From the NCBI GenBank assembly GCA_020635135.1, contig JACKAJ010000015.1:1178001-1242000 (forward strand): a stretch of 64,000 nt of DNA, given 5' to 3'. The notes below the pieces were generated by a model, which was not told where the DNA came from, ran no database searches, and saw only the letters and a program-made list of their open reading frames with translations. Position numbers and translations under genes: made by a program. Within the stretch, counting starts at the first letter, position 1; every line of letters starts with the position of its first letter. The DNA is from Halobacteriovoraceae bacterium (GTDB lineage: Bacteria > Bdellovibrionota > Bacteriovoracia > Bacteriovoracales > Bacteriovoracaceae). Below are positions 33,552-43,005 of the stretch, piece by piece.

Positions 33552-34214
33552 CTAGTAACCAACGTTAACTTGAAACAATTGTTTTGTTTCATCGATTACC
33601 CATTCATCGGCATCTCCATCAGTACAGTCAGTCCCAACCCCATCATTAGCTAAGGCATCACTGGAAACACAACCAACAGCTCCAACAGCAAATCTGTTTT
33701 GGGATGGTCCATAAACTCCGAGAACTTCATCTGGTAATGCACCCGAGTTACCATCACCATCTAAGTCAGGGATAGTGATAAATCCGAGAGCAGTGTTACC
33801 TGCTGGTTGAGCAACAGCACCGATTGGCTTCCCACCACTAAACCAGTCATCTCCAGAGACTCCAGTATCACCACTTATAGCCTCATCACAACCACCAGTT
33901 GTCGCAGTCGCAGGTGTCGTTCCCGCAGGAACCGTACTGAGCATACCAATGGCATATAGTCTTGAAGCTCGCTCATTACTTGGATCGTATCCCATAAAAG
34001 CAAGACATGAGTGATACATTAAAAATTCGTTATTAAAAGCTTGTTCAGCAGAAAAAGCAGCCGAAAGCTGAACTTTTGCTTCCGATGTCCGCGATTTCGC
34101 TTGATACTTTTTATAGTTTGGAATCGCAACCGCGGCCAAAATCCCAATGATCGCAACAACGATCATGAGTTCGACTAGCGTAAAACCCTTTTGATCTAAG
34201 TTAAATTTTCTCAT
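33552..34214 (-). CDS. pilA: type IVa major pilin candidate PilA
   Basis: A 220-residue prepilin. The ten-residue leader M-R-K-F-N-L-D-Q-K-G is cleaved by PilD before F-T-L-V-E, with Glu5 of the mature pilin conserved, followed by the long hydrophobic helix L-M-I-V-V-A-I-I-G-I-L-A-A-V-A-I-P-N-Y. The globular domain has four cysteines: one early (S-C-L-A-F), one after T-T-G-G, and the pair G-C-V and T-D-C-T near the end. It also has an acidic D-L-D-G-D-G-N loop resembling calcium-binding D-x-D-x-D-G motifs, and terminal D-A-D-E-W-V-I-D. SD AAGGGAG, its own promoter and its own terminator indicate strong single-gene transcription. Confidence 0.95.
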   Translation of the reverse strand: MRKFNLDQKGFTLVELMIVVAIIGILAAVAIPNYKKYQAKSRTSEAKVQLSAAFSAEQAFNNEFLMYHSCLAFMGYDPSNERASRLYAIGMLSTVPAGTTPATATTGGCDEAISGDTGVSGDDWFSGGKPIGAVAQPAGNTALGFITIPDLDGDGNSGALPDEVLGVYGPSQNRFAVGAVGCVSSDALANDGVGTDCTDGDADEWVIDETKQLFQVNVGY

Positions 34215-34306
34215 TGATTACTCCCTTCTCTTTTTTGTGTTTGAATATGAAAACCTATTATTTTGTTCGGTTTTTATCATGCAATTATCAAGTTTTTGTA
34301 AACTTC

Positions 34307-34334
34307 ATTATAAATTATGTTTTATTTTTCGCAA
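34307..34334 (-). promoter_or_regulatory. sigma-70-type promoter of pilA
   Basis: Minus strand TTGCGA (34329-34334), a 16-nt spacer and a perfect TATAAT (34307-34312), giving a leader of about 85 nt before the pilA ATG. A second weaker pair, TTTACA with TGATAA at 17-nt spacing, lies downstream of it. No sigma-54 GG/GC element was found, in keeping with the absence of pilSR nearby. Confidence 0.6.
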
Positions 34335-34421
34335 ATAAACAAAGGGGGCAACTCTCTAAATTTAATTTCCGACTAAATCTGACAAGTTTTTTTGGCAATC
34401 ACAGTAGAACCTAGTTTAATT

Positions 34422-35639
34422 TTAAGCTCCACCGGCACTCATAAAAATCGGTAAATACATGGCTATCAGAACTGTTCCAATCATTCCTCCTAGCCCTACC
34501 AGAATGATTGGTTCAATTAATTGGGTCATATTTTGGACACTTCCCTCAACTTCAATCTCAAAAACATTGGAAACTTTTTTAAGCATATCATCTAAAGCCC
34601 CTGTGCTTTCACCAACGTGAATCATCTGGGCTATAAGAGGAGGAAAATAGGTAATCCGCTTTAAGGGTTCCGCTAAGTTTTTTCCTTTTATAACAGACAT
34701 CCGAACTTTTTTGAGATCTCGAGCTATATAAGTGTTATCAATAGTGTCCGCACAAATATCTAAAGCGTCGACAATGGAAATTCCTGATCCTAACATCGTC
34801 GAAAGTGTTTGAGAAAACGAACTCAAACTCCCTTTGATGACAACTTGACCGATCAAAGGAACCTTTAATATCGCTTTATCAAAAATCTTTTTGCCATTCT
34901 CTGTTCTCACCCCGTACATAAAACCAATGGCGGAAAAAATAATTGTTCCAATAATATAAAGTAAATTATTTTCAAAAAACGCTGAGACATTCATAACAAA
35001 AAGTGTGACCCCTGGAATCTCTTGCCCGGATTCTTTGATCATGTCTACAAATTGAGGAACAACAAAGGCCATCAGTCCCGTAATAACAGTAATACCAACC
35101 GCTACAACGATAGAGGGATATGTAAGTGCTGACTTCACTTTCTTTTTTAAGGCAATTCTTTTCTCTAAAAAAACGGCTAGCTTTTCCAAAATTTCATTGA
35201 GAATCCCAGCAACTTCTCCAGCTCGAACCAAATGACAGTAAAGTTTTTCAAATCCTTTTTCTACTTCCAATGCTTCAAATAAACTTTTTCCATCTCCTAC
35301 ATTTCTCGCTATTCGCATCAACGCTTTTCGCAATCCTGGGTTTTTCTCTTGTTTATAAAGAATTTCTAGGGATTGCATGATGGGAACCCCAGCATCAATA
35401 AGAGTTGAAAGTTGTTTGGTGAAACGAGCTACATCTTTGTCGCTGAATTGTTTCATTCCCGTTTTTTCAGAAAGAAACGCTCCAAGATCGACTTCGAGAA
35501 TGCTTGGCTTTTGAACTTTAGTCGCACGAATCCCGCCACGCCTTAACAGGCGACGAGCGTCGTTCAAATCTTGTGCTTCAATCGCTCCGGTAACTTTCTT
35601 TCCATCACGATTAAAACCTTCGTATTTATAGGCTCCCAT
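34422..35639 (-). CDS. pilC: type IV pilus inner-membrane platform protein PilC
   Basis: A 405-residue polytopic protein of the GspF/PilC family with two T2SSF domains (about 68-190 and 270-395), each with conserved F-T-x-Q-L-x-x-L-x-x-A-G-V-P or F-S-Q-T-L-S-T-M-L-G-S-G-I-S. It has three transmembrane helices, at about 170-190, 220-240 and the C-terminus. Begins with the usual Y-K-Y-E-G-F-N-R-D-G-K. PilC couples the PilB/PilT motors to pilin addition and removal. 26 nt after pilT. Confidence 0.96.
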   Translation of the reverse strand: MGAYKYEGFNRDGKKVTGAIEAQDLNDARRLLRRGGIRATKVQKPSILEVDLGAFLSEKTGMKQFSDKDVARFTKQLSTLIDAGVPIMQSLEILYKQEKNPGLRKALMRIARNVGDGKSLFEALEVEKGFEKLYCHLVRAGEVAGILNEILEKLAVFLEKRIALKKKVKSALTYPSIVVAVGITVITGLMAFVVPQFVDMIKESGQEIPGVTLFVMNVSAFFENNLLYIIGTIIFSAIGFMYGVRTENGKKIFDKAILKVPLIGQVVIKGSLSSFSQTLSTMLGSGISIVDALDICADTIDNTYIARDLKKVRMSVIKGKNLAEPLKRITYFPPLIAQMIHVGESTGALDDMLKKVSNVFEIEVEGSVQNMTQLIEPIILVGLGGMIGTVLIAMYLPIFMSAGGA

Positions 35640-35665
35640 AGTCCAATAAACCTTACCGTTTTAAT

Positions 35666-36814
35666 CTAGGATTCAGATGAATCCATTCCGAGCATCTTAA
35701 TCATCTCTTCGGGATTATTAGAAAAATCTAAAGCAGTTTGCCTGGTTATTAGGCCTTTTTCGAAAGCCTGCATAAGTCCTTGATTCATGGTGCTCATCCC
35801 CGTTTTTTCCTGTCCTACTTGCATTTGAGAGTAAATCTGGTGAATTTTATCCTCTCTAATAAGATTTCGAATTGCTAATGTCGGGAAGAGAACCTCTTGA
35901 ATGAGCTGCCGGCCTGAATCTTTTTTAGGCACAAGTTGTTGCGCTACAACTCCCTGAAGAACAAATGAAAGTAAACTTCGTATTTGATCCTGCTTATCGG
36001 CAGGAAAAACGTTTATAATCCTGTTAATAGTTTGAACTGTTGAGTTGGTGTGAAGAGTTCCAAAAACTAAGTGTCCTGTTTCAGCGATCGTTAGTGCTGC
36101 TTCGATTGTTTCTTGGTCTCGAAGCTCTCCGACCAGAATAATATCCGGGTCTTGTCGCAAGAGACTTTTTAGACCATTCGCAAAGCTCAGTGAATCCATT
36201 CCAATTTCTCTTTGGTTGATAATACAAGACTTATGCTGGTGAACAAATTCGATTGGATCCTCTAGAGTAATAATGTGACCTGATTCTGTTTGATTGAGTT
36301 TATCAATCATCGAAGCCAATGTCGTTGACTTCCCTGAACCGGTTGGACCCGTTACGAGAATCAAACCGTTCGCCACTGAAGTCATTTCCATCAAAATTGT
36401 TGGAAGATTGAGTGCTTCAAAATCGGGAATGATCGATGGAATGACCCGAAAAGCAGCTGAAAGGGCTCCTTGGGCATAAAAAACGTTACCCCGAAAACGA
36501 GCAAGACCTTTGACCCCGAAAGAAAAGTCCAATTCATAATTTTTTTCTAGTTCTAATTTTTGTTTTTCATTGAGAACTTGATAGACCAATTTTCGGCATT
36601 CTTTTTTATTCAATGGCGGGAGTTTTATTCGAACAATTTCTCCATGAAGTCGAATGGCAGGTGGGGAACCACAGGTAATATGAAGATCGGATGCCCCTTG
36701 ATCTACCATTAACTTAAACAATTGCTGAATTTTTATCTCAGCAAGATCGGTAGTCGAAGCCGCTATCGTCCTGGTCTTCGATGTGCTGGTGTTGGTGCTC
36801 TCTTCATCTGCCAT
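35666..36814 (-). CDS. pilT: type IV pilus retraction ATPase PilT
   Basis: A 382-residue hexameric ATPase that retracts the pilus. Walker A G-P-T-G-S-G-K-S-T, Asp box L-E-D-P-I-E-F-V-H, Walker B I-I-L-V-G-E-L-R-D, His box G-H-L-V-F-G-T-L-H-T-N. The C-terminal A-I-R-N-L-I-R-E motif is diagnostic for PilT and required for retraction. The N-terminus carries about 25 extra Ser/Thr-rich residues before the usual start of the fold. 11 nt after pilB. Confidence 0.97.
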   Translation of the reverse strand: MADEESTNTSTSKTRTIAASTTDLAEIKIQQLFKLMVDQGASDLHITCGSPPAIRLHGEIVRIKLPPLNKKECRKLVYQVLNEKQKLELEKNYELDFSFGVKGLARFRGNVFYAQGALSAAFRVIPSIIPDFEALNLPTILMEMTSVANGLILVTGPTGSGKSTTLASMIDKLNQTESGHIITLEDPIEFVHQHKSCIINQREIGMDSLSFANGLKSLLRQDPDIILVGELRDQETIEAALTIAETGHLVFGTLHTNSTVQTINRIINVFPADKQDQIRSLLSFVLQGVVAQQLVPKKDSGRQLIQEVLFPTLAIRNLIREDKIHQIYSQMQVGQEKTGMSTMNQGLMQAFEKGLITRQTALDFSNNPEEMIKMLGMDSSES

Positions 36815-36825
36815 AATATTCTCTC

Positions 36826-38505
36826 TTAAAATAAGTTATCTGCTGATGAGTTCGACACAGCCTCTTCTAGCGTCGTTATACCTTGGGTAACTTTAATCAA
36901 GGCACTCATTCTCAGAGTTCGCATTCCCTCATATATAGCCATTCTTTTAATTTCTTCTGCACTCGCATCATTCAGAATTAATTCTCTAATACGATTAGAC
37001 ATTGGAAGAACTTCATGAATCGCCACTCGCCCTTTATAACCTGTCCCATTACACTGTTCACAGCCTTCTCCCTTAAAAACTTTAACGGCATCTGCTGATT
37101 CCGGGGCCATTCCACAAGCGATGAGTTCTTTTTGCTTATTTGGTAATTCCACTCGACAGTTTTTACATATTCTTTTGCAAAGTCTTTGGGCAACAACCAC
37201 ATTCAAAGAAGCGACTACGAGAAATGGCTCAATTCCCATATTGAGAAGTCTTGTAACAGTAGAAGCTGCATCGTTCGTATGAAGTGTTGAAAAAACTAAG
37301 TGCCCAGTAAGAGCTGCTTCAACTGCAATTTCTCCAACTTCTAAATCTCTAATCTCCCCCACCATGATAATATCAGGGTCTTGTCTTAAAAAAGATTTCA
37401 AAACGGAGGCAAAAGTAAGCCCAATATCTTTTCTAATGTTAACTTGGTTAATCCCTTCGAGGTTAAATTCACAAGGATCTTCAGCTGTCGAAATGTTGTT
37501 GCTCGGCTTATTAAGCTCTTGCATGGCTGAATAAAGTGTCGTTGTCTTCCCAGAACCCGTTGGTCCTGTGACCAGGCACATTCCATAAGGTCGATAGATA
37601 CAATCTTTAAAAGTAGCAAGTTGGCGGTTCATAAAACCGAGCTTCGTCATATCAAGCTGTAAGTTGGATTGATCTAAAAGTCGCATAACAATTTTTTCAC
37701 CAAAGAGTGTCGGCAGACAAGAAACCCGGTAATCGATAGGCATATTAGCTATCGACAATTTTATCCTTCCATCTTGAGGTTTTCTTTTTTCTGAAATATC
37801 AAGTTTTGCCATAATCTTTAATCTGGAAATCATTGGCGCAATCATTGTTTTGGGAGGCTGTGCTACTTCGATTAAATTTCCATCAATGCGAAAGCGAATT
37901 CTAAACTTTTTCTCGTAAGGTTCAACGTGAATATCCGATGCTTTTCGAATGAATGAATCCGCTAAAATCCGATTAACAAAACTTACCACATCACTATTAA
38001 TATTTTCATCAGCATCAGCAACTTCTTGTTCAGTATCATCGGGCTCGAACTCTTTAATTGTATCTAGGACTTCATCTAGCGACATTTTGACTTTGTTATA
38101 GAGCTCTTTCCAAGCACCGATCGTTGTTAAAACAAAATCAGCATTTTTTCCCAAGATGTCCGTACAACTTTTAAGATTTTTTTGAGCTAAAGGATCAAAT
38201 GAAGTTAGGACAACCTTTTTTTCTGTTTGCTGAATAGGAATAAGGCGATAGCGAGTAACATGTTTCTTTTGCAGTAAACCTAAAATCGCTTCTGAAATAT
38301 CTGCATCTTTGAGATCAAGCATAGTGTAATTAAATTTATCCGCCATAAAACTCGCGAACTTAACATCATCAAACCCCTCGAGATCGAGGAGATCAAACTC
38401 ACCAATGACTTCTTTGTGTTTATTAGCAACACTAATTTTCTTCAACTCTTTGTATGTCGCCATACCAGAATTGCTAACGAGCTGAAAAAACTCTTCGCTA
38501 AACAT
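36826..38505 (-). CDS. pilB: type IV pilus extension ATPase PilB
   Basis: A 559-residue extension motor. An N-terminal GspE-N/MshEN domain (about 20-150) may bind nucleotides such as c-di-GMP. The ATPase core has R-K-A-S-D-I-H-V-E-P, Walker A G-P-T-G-S-G-K-T-T-T, Walker B D-I-I-M-V-G-E-I-R-D and His box G-H-L-V-F-S-T-L-H-T-N-D. A tetracysteine zinc site is formed by C-K-N-C and C-E-Q-C at about 440-490. First gene of pilB-pilT-pilC and downstream of ribF by 78 nt. Confidence 0.97.
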   Translation of the reverse strand: MFSEEFFQLVSNSGMATYKELKKISVANKHKEVIGEFDLLDLEGFDDVKFASFMADKFNYTMLDLKDADISEAILGLLQKKHVTRYRLIPIQQTEKKVVLTSFDPLAQKNLKSCTDILGKNADFVLTTIGAWKELYNKVKMSLDEVLDTIKEFEPDDTEQEVADADENINSDVVSFVNRILADSFIRKASDIHVEPYEKKFRIRFRIDGNLIEVAQPPKTMIAPMISRLKIMAKLDISEKRKPQDGRIKLSIANMPIDYRVSCLPTLFGEKIVMRLLDQSNLQLDMTKLGFMNRQLATFKDCIYRPYGMCLVTGPTGSGKTTTLYSAMQELNKPSNNISTAEDPCEFNLEGINQVNIRKDIGLTFASVLKSFLRQDPDIIMVGEIRDLEVGEIAVEAALTGHLVFSTLHTNDAASTVTRLLNMGIEPFLVVASLNVVVAQRLCKRICKNCRVELPNKQKELIACGMAPESADAVKVFKGEGCEQCNGTGYKGRVAIHEVLPMSNRIRELILNDASAEEIKRMAIYEGMRTLRMSALIKVTQGITTLEEAVSNSSADNLF

Positions 38506-38583
38506 TACCTATTCCTTTAAAATCACAAGGATCTTCACATTCTTTTTCGGCATTTCGTTAAGAAAAATAAAGAGAATAACTCT

Positions 38584-39543
38584 CTAATTTGAGTCGTTTA
38601 GGTGGTTAATCATCGATTGAGCATAGTTGATGTCTTGTTGAATTTGATGGATAAGATCATTGGCTGTTTTGAATTTTTTTTCATCTCTTATTTTACTAAA
38701 GAAATCAATTTTTAGCTCTTCACCATAAATATCCCTATTAAAATCAAAGATATGAGTCTCAACGATAGGAGATCTTTCATCTTTAAATGTGGGTCTAGTT
38801 CCAACATTAGTGACAGCGTAATACTTCATATCCTTCCATTTTACTCGAGTAATATAAACACCATTACCTGGATAAATAATCTTTTCATCGATGGAAAGAT
38901 TTGCTGTCGGAAAGCCAATCTCTCGTCCCCGCCCATCGCCTTTCATAACCATTCCTCTTACAAAAAAATTTTTCCCGAGTAACTCATTCGAAATCTCAAC
39001 CTCTCCATCCAAAATATATTTACGAATTAAGCTTGAACTAACAATTTCATTACTCTTTTTAAATGATTTTTCCTGGGAAAGTTCTAATTGATATTCAGGA
39101 TGTTCCTTTAGATATCTTTTAAAAAATTGATAATCTCCGCTTTTTTTAGCACCAAAGCAAAAATCATGACCGAGGTGAATGAGTTTCACAAAAGGGGAAA
39201 CGATGAAATGTTTTTCTAAAAACTCTTTTGGTGAGAGTGTTGAAAAGTCGCGATTAAATTTCAATTCAACGAGATAATCCACATTAAGTTCTTCTAAGAA
39301 TTTATTTTTATCTTCGAAAGGAAAAATGAGATATTTTTCATTGATATCAGAAAGTATCCCTTTAGGATGGGGTACAAAAGTAACAACGACAGATTTCAAT
39401 TTTTTTTTGCGACAACTTTCAACCAGATGGGAAATCAGTTTTTGATGTCCAAGATGGACTCCATCAAAATTTCCAATAGTAAGACCTATCCCAGCCTCAA
39501 GATCAGCGGTGGATAAATCGCGTAGATTCTTTACGATTTTCAT
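38584..39543 (-). CDS. ribF: bifunctional riboflavin kinase / FAD synthetase
   Basis: A 319-residue enzyme converting riboflavin to FMN and FAD. The N-terminal FAD-synthetase domain has G-L-T-I-G-N-F-D-G-V-H-L-G-H-Q-K-L and a degenerate H-x-G-H-D-F motif. The C-terminal flavokinase domain has G-R-E-I-G-F-P-T-A-N-L, N-G-V-Y-I and N-V-G-T-R-P-T-F. Overlaps the end of batD by 41 nt, more than a coupling overlap. The ATG at 39543 gives the standard start (M-K-I-V-K-N-L), so the overlap seems real. Confidence 0.95.
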   Translation of the reverse strand: MKIVKNLRDLSTADLEAGIGLTIGNFDGVHLGHQKLISHLVESCRKKKLKSVVVTFVPHPKGILSDINEKYLIFPFEDKNKFLEELNVDYLVELKFNRDFSTLSPKEFLEKHFIVSPFVKLIHLGHDFCFGAKKSGDYQFFKRYLKEHPEYQLELSQEKSFKKSNEIVSSSLIRKYILDGEVEISNELLGKNFFVRGMVMKGDGRGREIGFPTANLSIDEKIIYPGNGVYITRVKWKDMKYYAVTNVGTRPTFKDERSPIVETHIFDFNRDIYGEELKIDFFSKIRDEKKFKTANDLIHQIQQDINYAQSMINHLNDSN

Positions 39544-41212
39544 GCTTTGCTTTTACCAGCTTTCCAACTTCTTTAAAATACTTTTCTTTAAAAGCAAGCT
39601 TATTTTTACCGTGTTTTCTATCCCCAAAAAGATTGTCTTCGCGATTTGTCAAAATATTCTCAAAATATTTCTTCGCGTGAGGTGATATTTCAGCATTTTC
39701 AATTTTCTTTAATAGTGAACGATTACTATCTTCGATTTTATCTAAAAAATTATAAACTTCTGTATAGCCCAAATTAGATTTTTTAATTTTTGAGATTCTC
39801 TGATCAATTTCATCTTTATGATTAAATTTTAAAATGGGTTTTAAAATCATAAGGAATACAAAAATTATTCCTACAATCAAAAGTATATTAACAATTTTAA
39901 AATAATTACTGAATAATTGTTTCAGAATACTATTTTCAAAATAAGGCCCAATCAAAGCAATTTGATTATTTTCAATTTCTGCACCAGAATTCCCTTGAGT
40001 CGAGTTCTGAGTTATAACATTGCCATTCCCGTGGCTCACACCAGCAGAGGCAGTTCCCTCGATTGTCATTTCTGGTATTTCGACAAATTCTGTAACATAG
40101 GTGTTTTTCGCTGGATCAAAGTAAGCCAACGGGACCTTTTTGGCATCAATTTTACCATTCTTTCTAGCAAGATAAGTATATTGAAATGTTTTTGTAGCCA
40201 TTACAGTATTGGTGGTTTCTAAGTTGGAATTATTTTCAAATTCCTCAAGTGCCGGATCATTGATAAGGCTTGGTCCACTATAGTTTTCCAAATTCCCCTC
40301 TCCCTTGACTACAAGTTTTAACTCAACTGGCTCATTTACAAGAAATTTATTTTTTAAAACTGTTAACTTAAATGAATGTGATCCAACAAGCCCTGTAAAT
40401 CCTTCTGGAACATTAGAAGTTGGAAGTGGCTTAACATTGATTGCGACACGCTTACTTGAGTAAGTTTTTTTCCTGATATTTTGAAATCCCATCCCAAAAG
40501 ACCCAAAAGGGCTATTCGAAGTTCTTGAAGGATAGCTGATTTCCACAATTAACGGATCAATAAATGTTTCACCTAATTTTTCTGGAAAGATTACAGTTGA
40601 ATAGAGCAACATTCTCTCAAACATTTCTCCATTGTGATTAATGCGCTCTCGATAAGGATTTTCTTGAAAATATCGCTTCATAAAACCATTAAGCTTCGGA
40701 AACTGCTTAATATTTTGTGAAGTTATCCTTACTTTATAATAGAGAAAATAGCGAAGCATTATCCCCTGTCCTTTGTAGACATTCGTTTCAGATGGCTCGG
40801 CTTGAATAAAAATATTTCTATTCTTCTCAGCTTCTCTAGCTGAATTAATATATATATTTGAATGCTTAATTATTTCATTACCAGCTTTAATCTCAATATT
40901 TCTAAGACTAACATTTCCAAGAATATTCGATTTTACCTGGTAGCGAATAATATACTCTCGTTTTGAAGAAAGTTTTCCATTTATATAGGTCGTCGTTGAC
41001 GAAACCCCTTCATTGGATTTTTCCAAAACATCAAGCCCATAAGGATCAAACTTTATCTCAGGTTCATCATCAGATTCTGTTTCAATCCTAAAAGTTATTC
41101 CAAAAACTTCTTCTAGTGAAACATCCTTACTATCGGGAATGATAGTTACTTTATCAGAAGCCCAGAGTTGTGAGCTAAGGGTGATAAATATTAAAACTAA
41201 TAACCTTTTCAT
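39503..41212 (-). CDS. batD: BatD-like protein of the Bat aerotolerance operon
   Basis: A 569-residue protein with a signal peptide (about residues 1-19), several Ig-like periplasmic domains typical of BatD (V-Y-K-G-Q-G-I-M-L-R-Y-F-L-Y-Y-K, P-V-E-L-K-L-V-V-K-G-E-G-N-L) and a transmembrane helix near residue 440. A charged cytoplasmic tail follows. The start is the ATG at 41212, which overlaps the upstream stop as TAATG and has AAGGA six bases before it; the TTG at 41218 is rejected. Bat proteins are linked to stress tolerance and envelope integrity, but the mechanism is unknown. Confidence 0.85.
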   Translation of the reverse strand: MKRLLVLIFITLSSQLWASDKVTIIPDSKDVSLEEVFGITFRIETESDDEPEIKFDPYGLDVLEKSNEGVSSTTTYINGKLSSKREYIIRYQVKSNILGNVSLRNIEIKAGNEIIKHSNIYINSAREAEKNRNIFIQAEPSETNVYKGQGIMLRYFLYYKVRITSQNIKQFPKLNGFMKRYFQENPYRERINHNGEMFERMLLYSTVIFPEKLGETFIDPLIVEISYPSRTSNSPFGSFGMGFQNIRKKTYSSKRVAINVKPLPTSNVPEGFTGLVGSHSFKLTVLKNKFLVNEPVELKLVVKGEGNLENYSGPSLINDPALEEFENNSNLETTNTVMATKTFQYTYLARKNGKIDAKKVPLAYFDPAKNTYVTEFVEIPEMTIEGTASAGVSHGNGNVITQNSTQGNSGAEIENNQIALIGPYFENSILKQLFSNYFKIVNILLIVGIIFVFLMILKPILKFNHKDEIDQRISKIKKSNLGYTEVYNFLDKIEDSNRSLLKKIENAEISPHAKKYFENILTNREDNLFGDRKHGKNKLAFKEKYFKEVGKLVKAKHENRKESTRFIHR

Positions 41213-43005
41213 TACCAATCCTTTTTAGGTCCCATGTTTTTCTTATCTTGGGTTGAAGTATCTAAAAGTTTTTTCTGTAACTCTCGATCTTCATTGATAA
41301 GTTGCTTAAGCAAACCAGGTATTTTTTTCTTTTTCTTTTTATCTTTATCGCTTTGTTTATCTTGATCCATTTTTTGATCTTGATCTTTGTTTTGATCACC
41401 CTGATCTTGGTTTTGATCTTTCTGTTGCTGATCTTTATTCTTTTGATCTTTTTTATCCTTGCCACTACTTTGCTGGGATTGTTGCTTTTTATCTTTTCCC
41501 TGATCCCCTTGCTGCTGCTTCTGTTTTTGCTTTTCTTGCTTTTGTTTTTTGATTGCAAGTAATGTATTTTGATGGACCTTTTTTAATAAATCTTGATTTT
41601 CACTTGAAGGATTTTCTTTTAAATATTTTCCCAAATCTTTAAGATTATGAATGGCTTTATCAAAGTTTTTATTTTGCAAATTAGATGTAGCCAAATTAAA
41701 ATAACTCGTTTTATTTTCCTCATTAATTTTTGTGTCTTTCAAATTTTTCTCAAGAATATTTTCTGCTTTCTGGCTTTCATTAATGACAAGAAGCTTACTT
41801 GCAAGAACACTTTTTTCTTCACTATCAAGACCTTCTTTCTTCCACTTATCAAGAAGAACATTAATTTCCTTACTCTTTTCTTCAACAAGTTTTTGCTTTT
41901 CTTCCTCTTCTTTTTGTCTTTGCTGCTCTAACTGCTCTGGAATTTGTGGCATGGTCTGAGTTGAATTTCCCGAAGGTGTTTGGGCCCGAAGCTGTTCTCC
42001 GGAAAAGAAAAATAATCCAAGCAACAATGAATTTAAAACAAATGGAGATCCTAGTTTTAAGGCATAACTGACGATGAGAAGTATTATCGCTGGAATTAAA
42101 ATATATTGTGTAAAAACTGGTTTTATAAGGACTTCATCTTGAGAAATCTTTTTACTTAAGCTTTGAGAAAAGAAATTAAGAATTTCATCTGTAGGAAGAG
42201 AATAGCTCGAAGCAATCCAGTATTTAAAATACTTGGCACTGTCTCCAATTTCTTTTATCGTCGCTTCATCAAGTTTTGAAACCACTTTCTCACCCTTGTA
42301 TTCTTTATAACCCCGTGAGACTCCTTGGTTATCTCTAAGAGGTATGACAGATCCTTTCGCAGTCCCAACACCAACGACAGCCAAAGTCACACTATCAGGA
42401 ATTTTCAGATCAAAACCTTTATCAGTCTCTTCAGCATCTGTAATAATTAGAATATTTCCCGCAATCTTCTCTCTGTCTCCGCCTAGATAAATGAGTGATT
42501 CTTGAATAGCCTGCTTAAGGCCGGTTCCTCCTCCACTAACTCCGATATCTTTAAGAGCTGCAATTCTCGCATCAAGCAATTCAAAATCACTTGTGAAAGG
42601 AACGAGTTTTTTGTGTGTGTCTGAAAAAATAACGACCGACATTTTGTGCCCCGCCGCCTTTTTAACAAAGTGCCTTGCTATGAAAATAGCGCGATCATAA
42701 CGATTGGGACGTATGTCTTCTGCCAACATACTGAGCGAACTATCGATAAGTATGATGGTCTTTTGTTCGCTAACATCACCTTGGAGTTTTTTCTCAGGTC
42801 CTCTCAAATCAAGTACACTTATGGCCAAGAGAGCGATTCCGACTAGCCACAGCCACGAAGCAATACGATTTTTTAAAGATCTTTTATAAAACCAATAAGT
42901 TTTCACCCATTCAAAAAAATTCTTTTCTGATTTCAAAGTAAAATAAAATAGCAAGGCGACACCGAAGATAAGGGCATAAATATACTGGGAGTATACAAAA
43001 TTCAT
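41212..43005 (-). CDS. BatB-BatC fusion: VWA domain plus TPR and low-complexity tail
   Basis: A 597-residue protein. Two N-terminal transmembrane helices are followed by a von Willebrand A domain with an intact MIDAS D-S-S-L-S-M (about residue 87) and I-I-T-D-A-E. A third helix lies at about 305-335, then a TPR region (about 375-470; Y-F-N-L-A-T-S-N-L-Q-N-K-N-F-D-K-A) as in BatC. A Lys/Gln/Asp-rich tract (about 475-555) precedes a final conserved segment G-L-L-K-Q-L-I-N-E-D-R-E-L-Q-K. In many bacteria batB and batC are separate genes. ATGA overlap with batA and GGAGG before the ATG. Confidence 0.88.
   Translation of the reverse strand: MNFVYSQYIYALIFGVALLFYFTLKSEKNFFEWVKTYWFYKRSLKNRIASWLWLVGIALLAISVLDLRGPEKKLQGDVSEQKTIILIDSSLSMLAEDIRPNRYDRAIFIARHFVKKAAGHKMSVVIFSDTHKKLVPFTSDFELLDARIAALKDIGVSGGGTGLKQAIQESLIYLGGDREKIAGNILIITDAEETDKGFDLKIPDSVTLAVVGVGTAKGSVIPLRDNQGVSRGYKEYKGEKVVSKLDEATIKEIGDSAKYFKYWIASSYSLPTDEILNFFSQSLSKKISQDEVLIKPVFTQYILIPAIILLIVSYALKLGSPFVLNSLLLGLFFFSGEQLRAQTPSGNSTQTMPQIPEQLEQQRQKEEEEKQKLVEEKSKEINVLLDKWKKEGLDSEEKSVLASKLLVINESQKAENILEKNLKDTKINEENKTSYFNLATSNLQNKNFDKAIHNLKDLGKYLKENPSSENQDLLKKVHQNTLLAIKKQKQEKQKQKQQQGDQGKDKKQQSQQSSGKDKKDQKNKDQQQKDQNQDQGDQNKDQDQKMDQDKQSDKDKKKKKKIPGLLKQLINEDRELQKKLLDTSTQDKKNMGPKKDW

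Noticed and set aside
34215..34421. Sigma-54 promoter for pilA
   Set aside because: No GG-N10-GC element of the required form was found; a sigma-70-like pair fits better, and pilSR are absent nearby.
41302..41562. Very hydrophobic plus-strand open frame
   Set aside because: It is the complement of the Lys/Gln/Asp-rich low-complexity tail of the BatB-BatC fusion, which naturally reads as Leu/Phe/Ile on the other strand.
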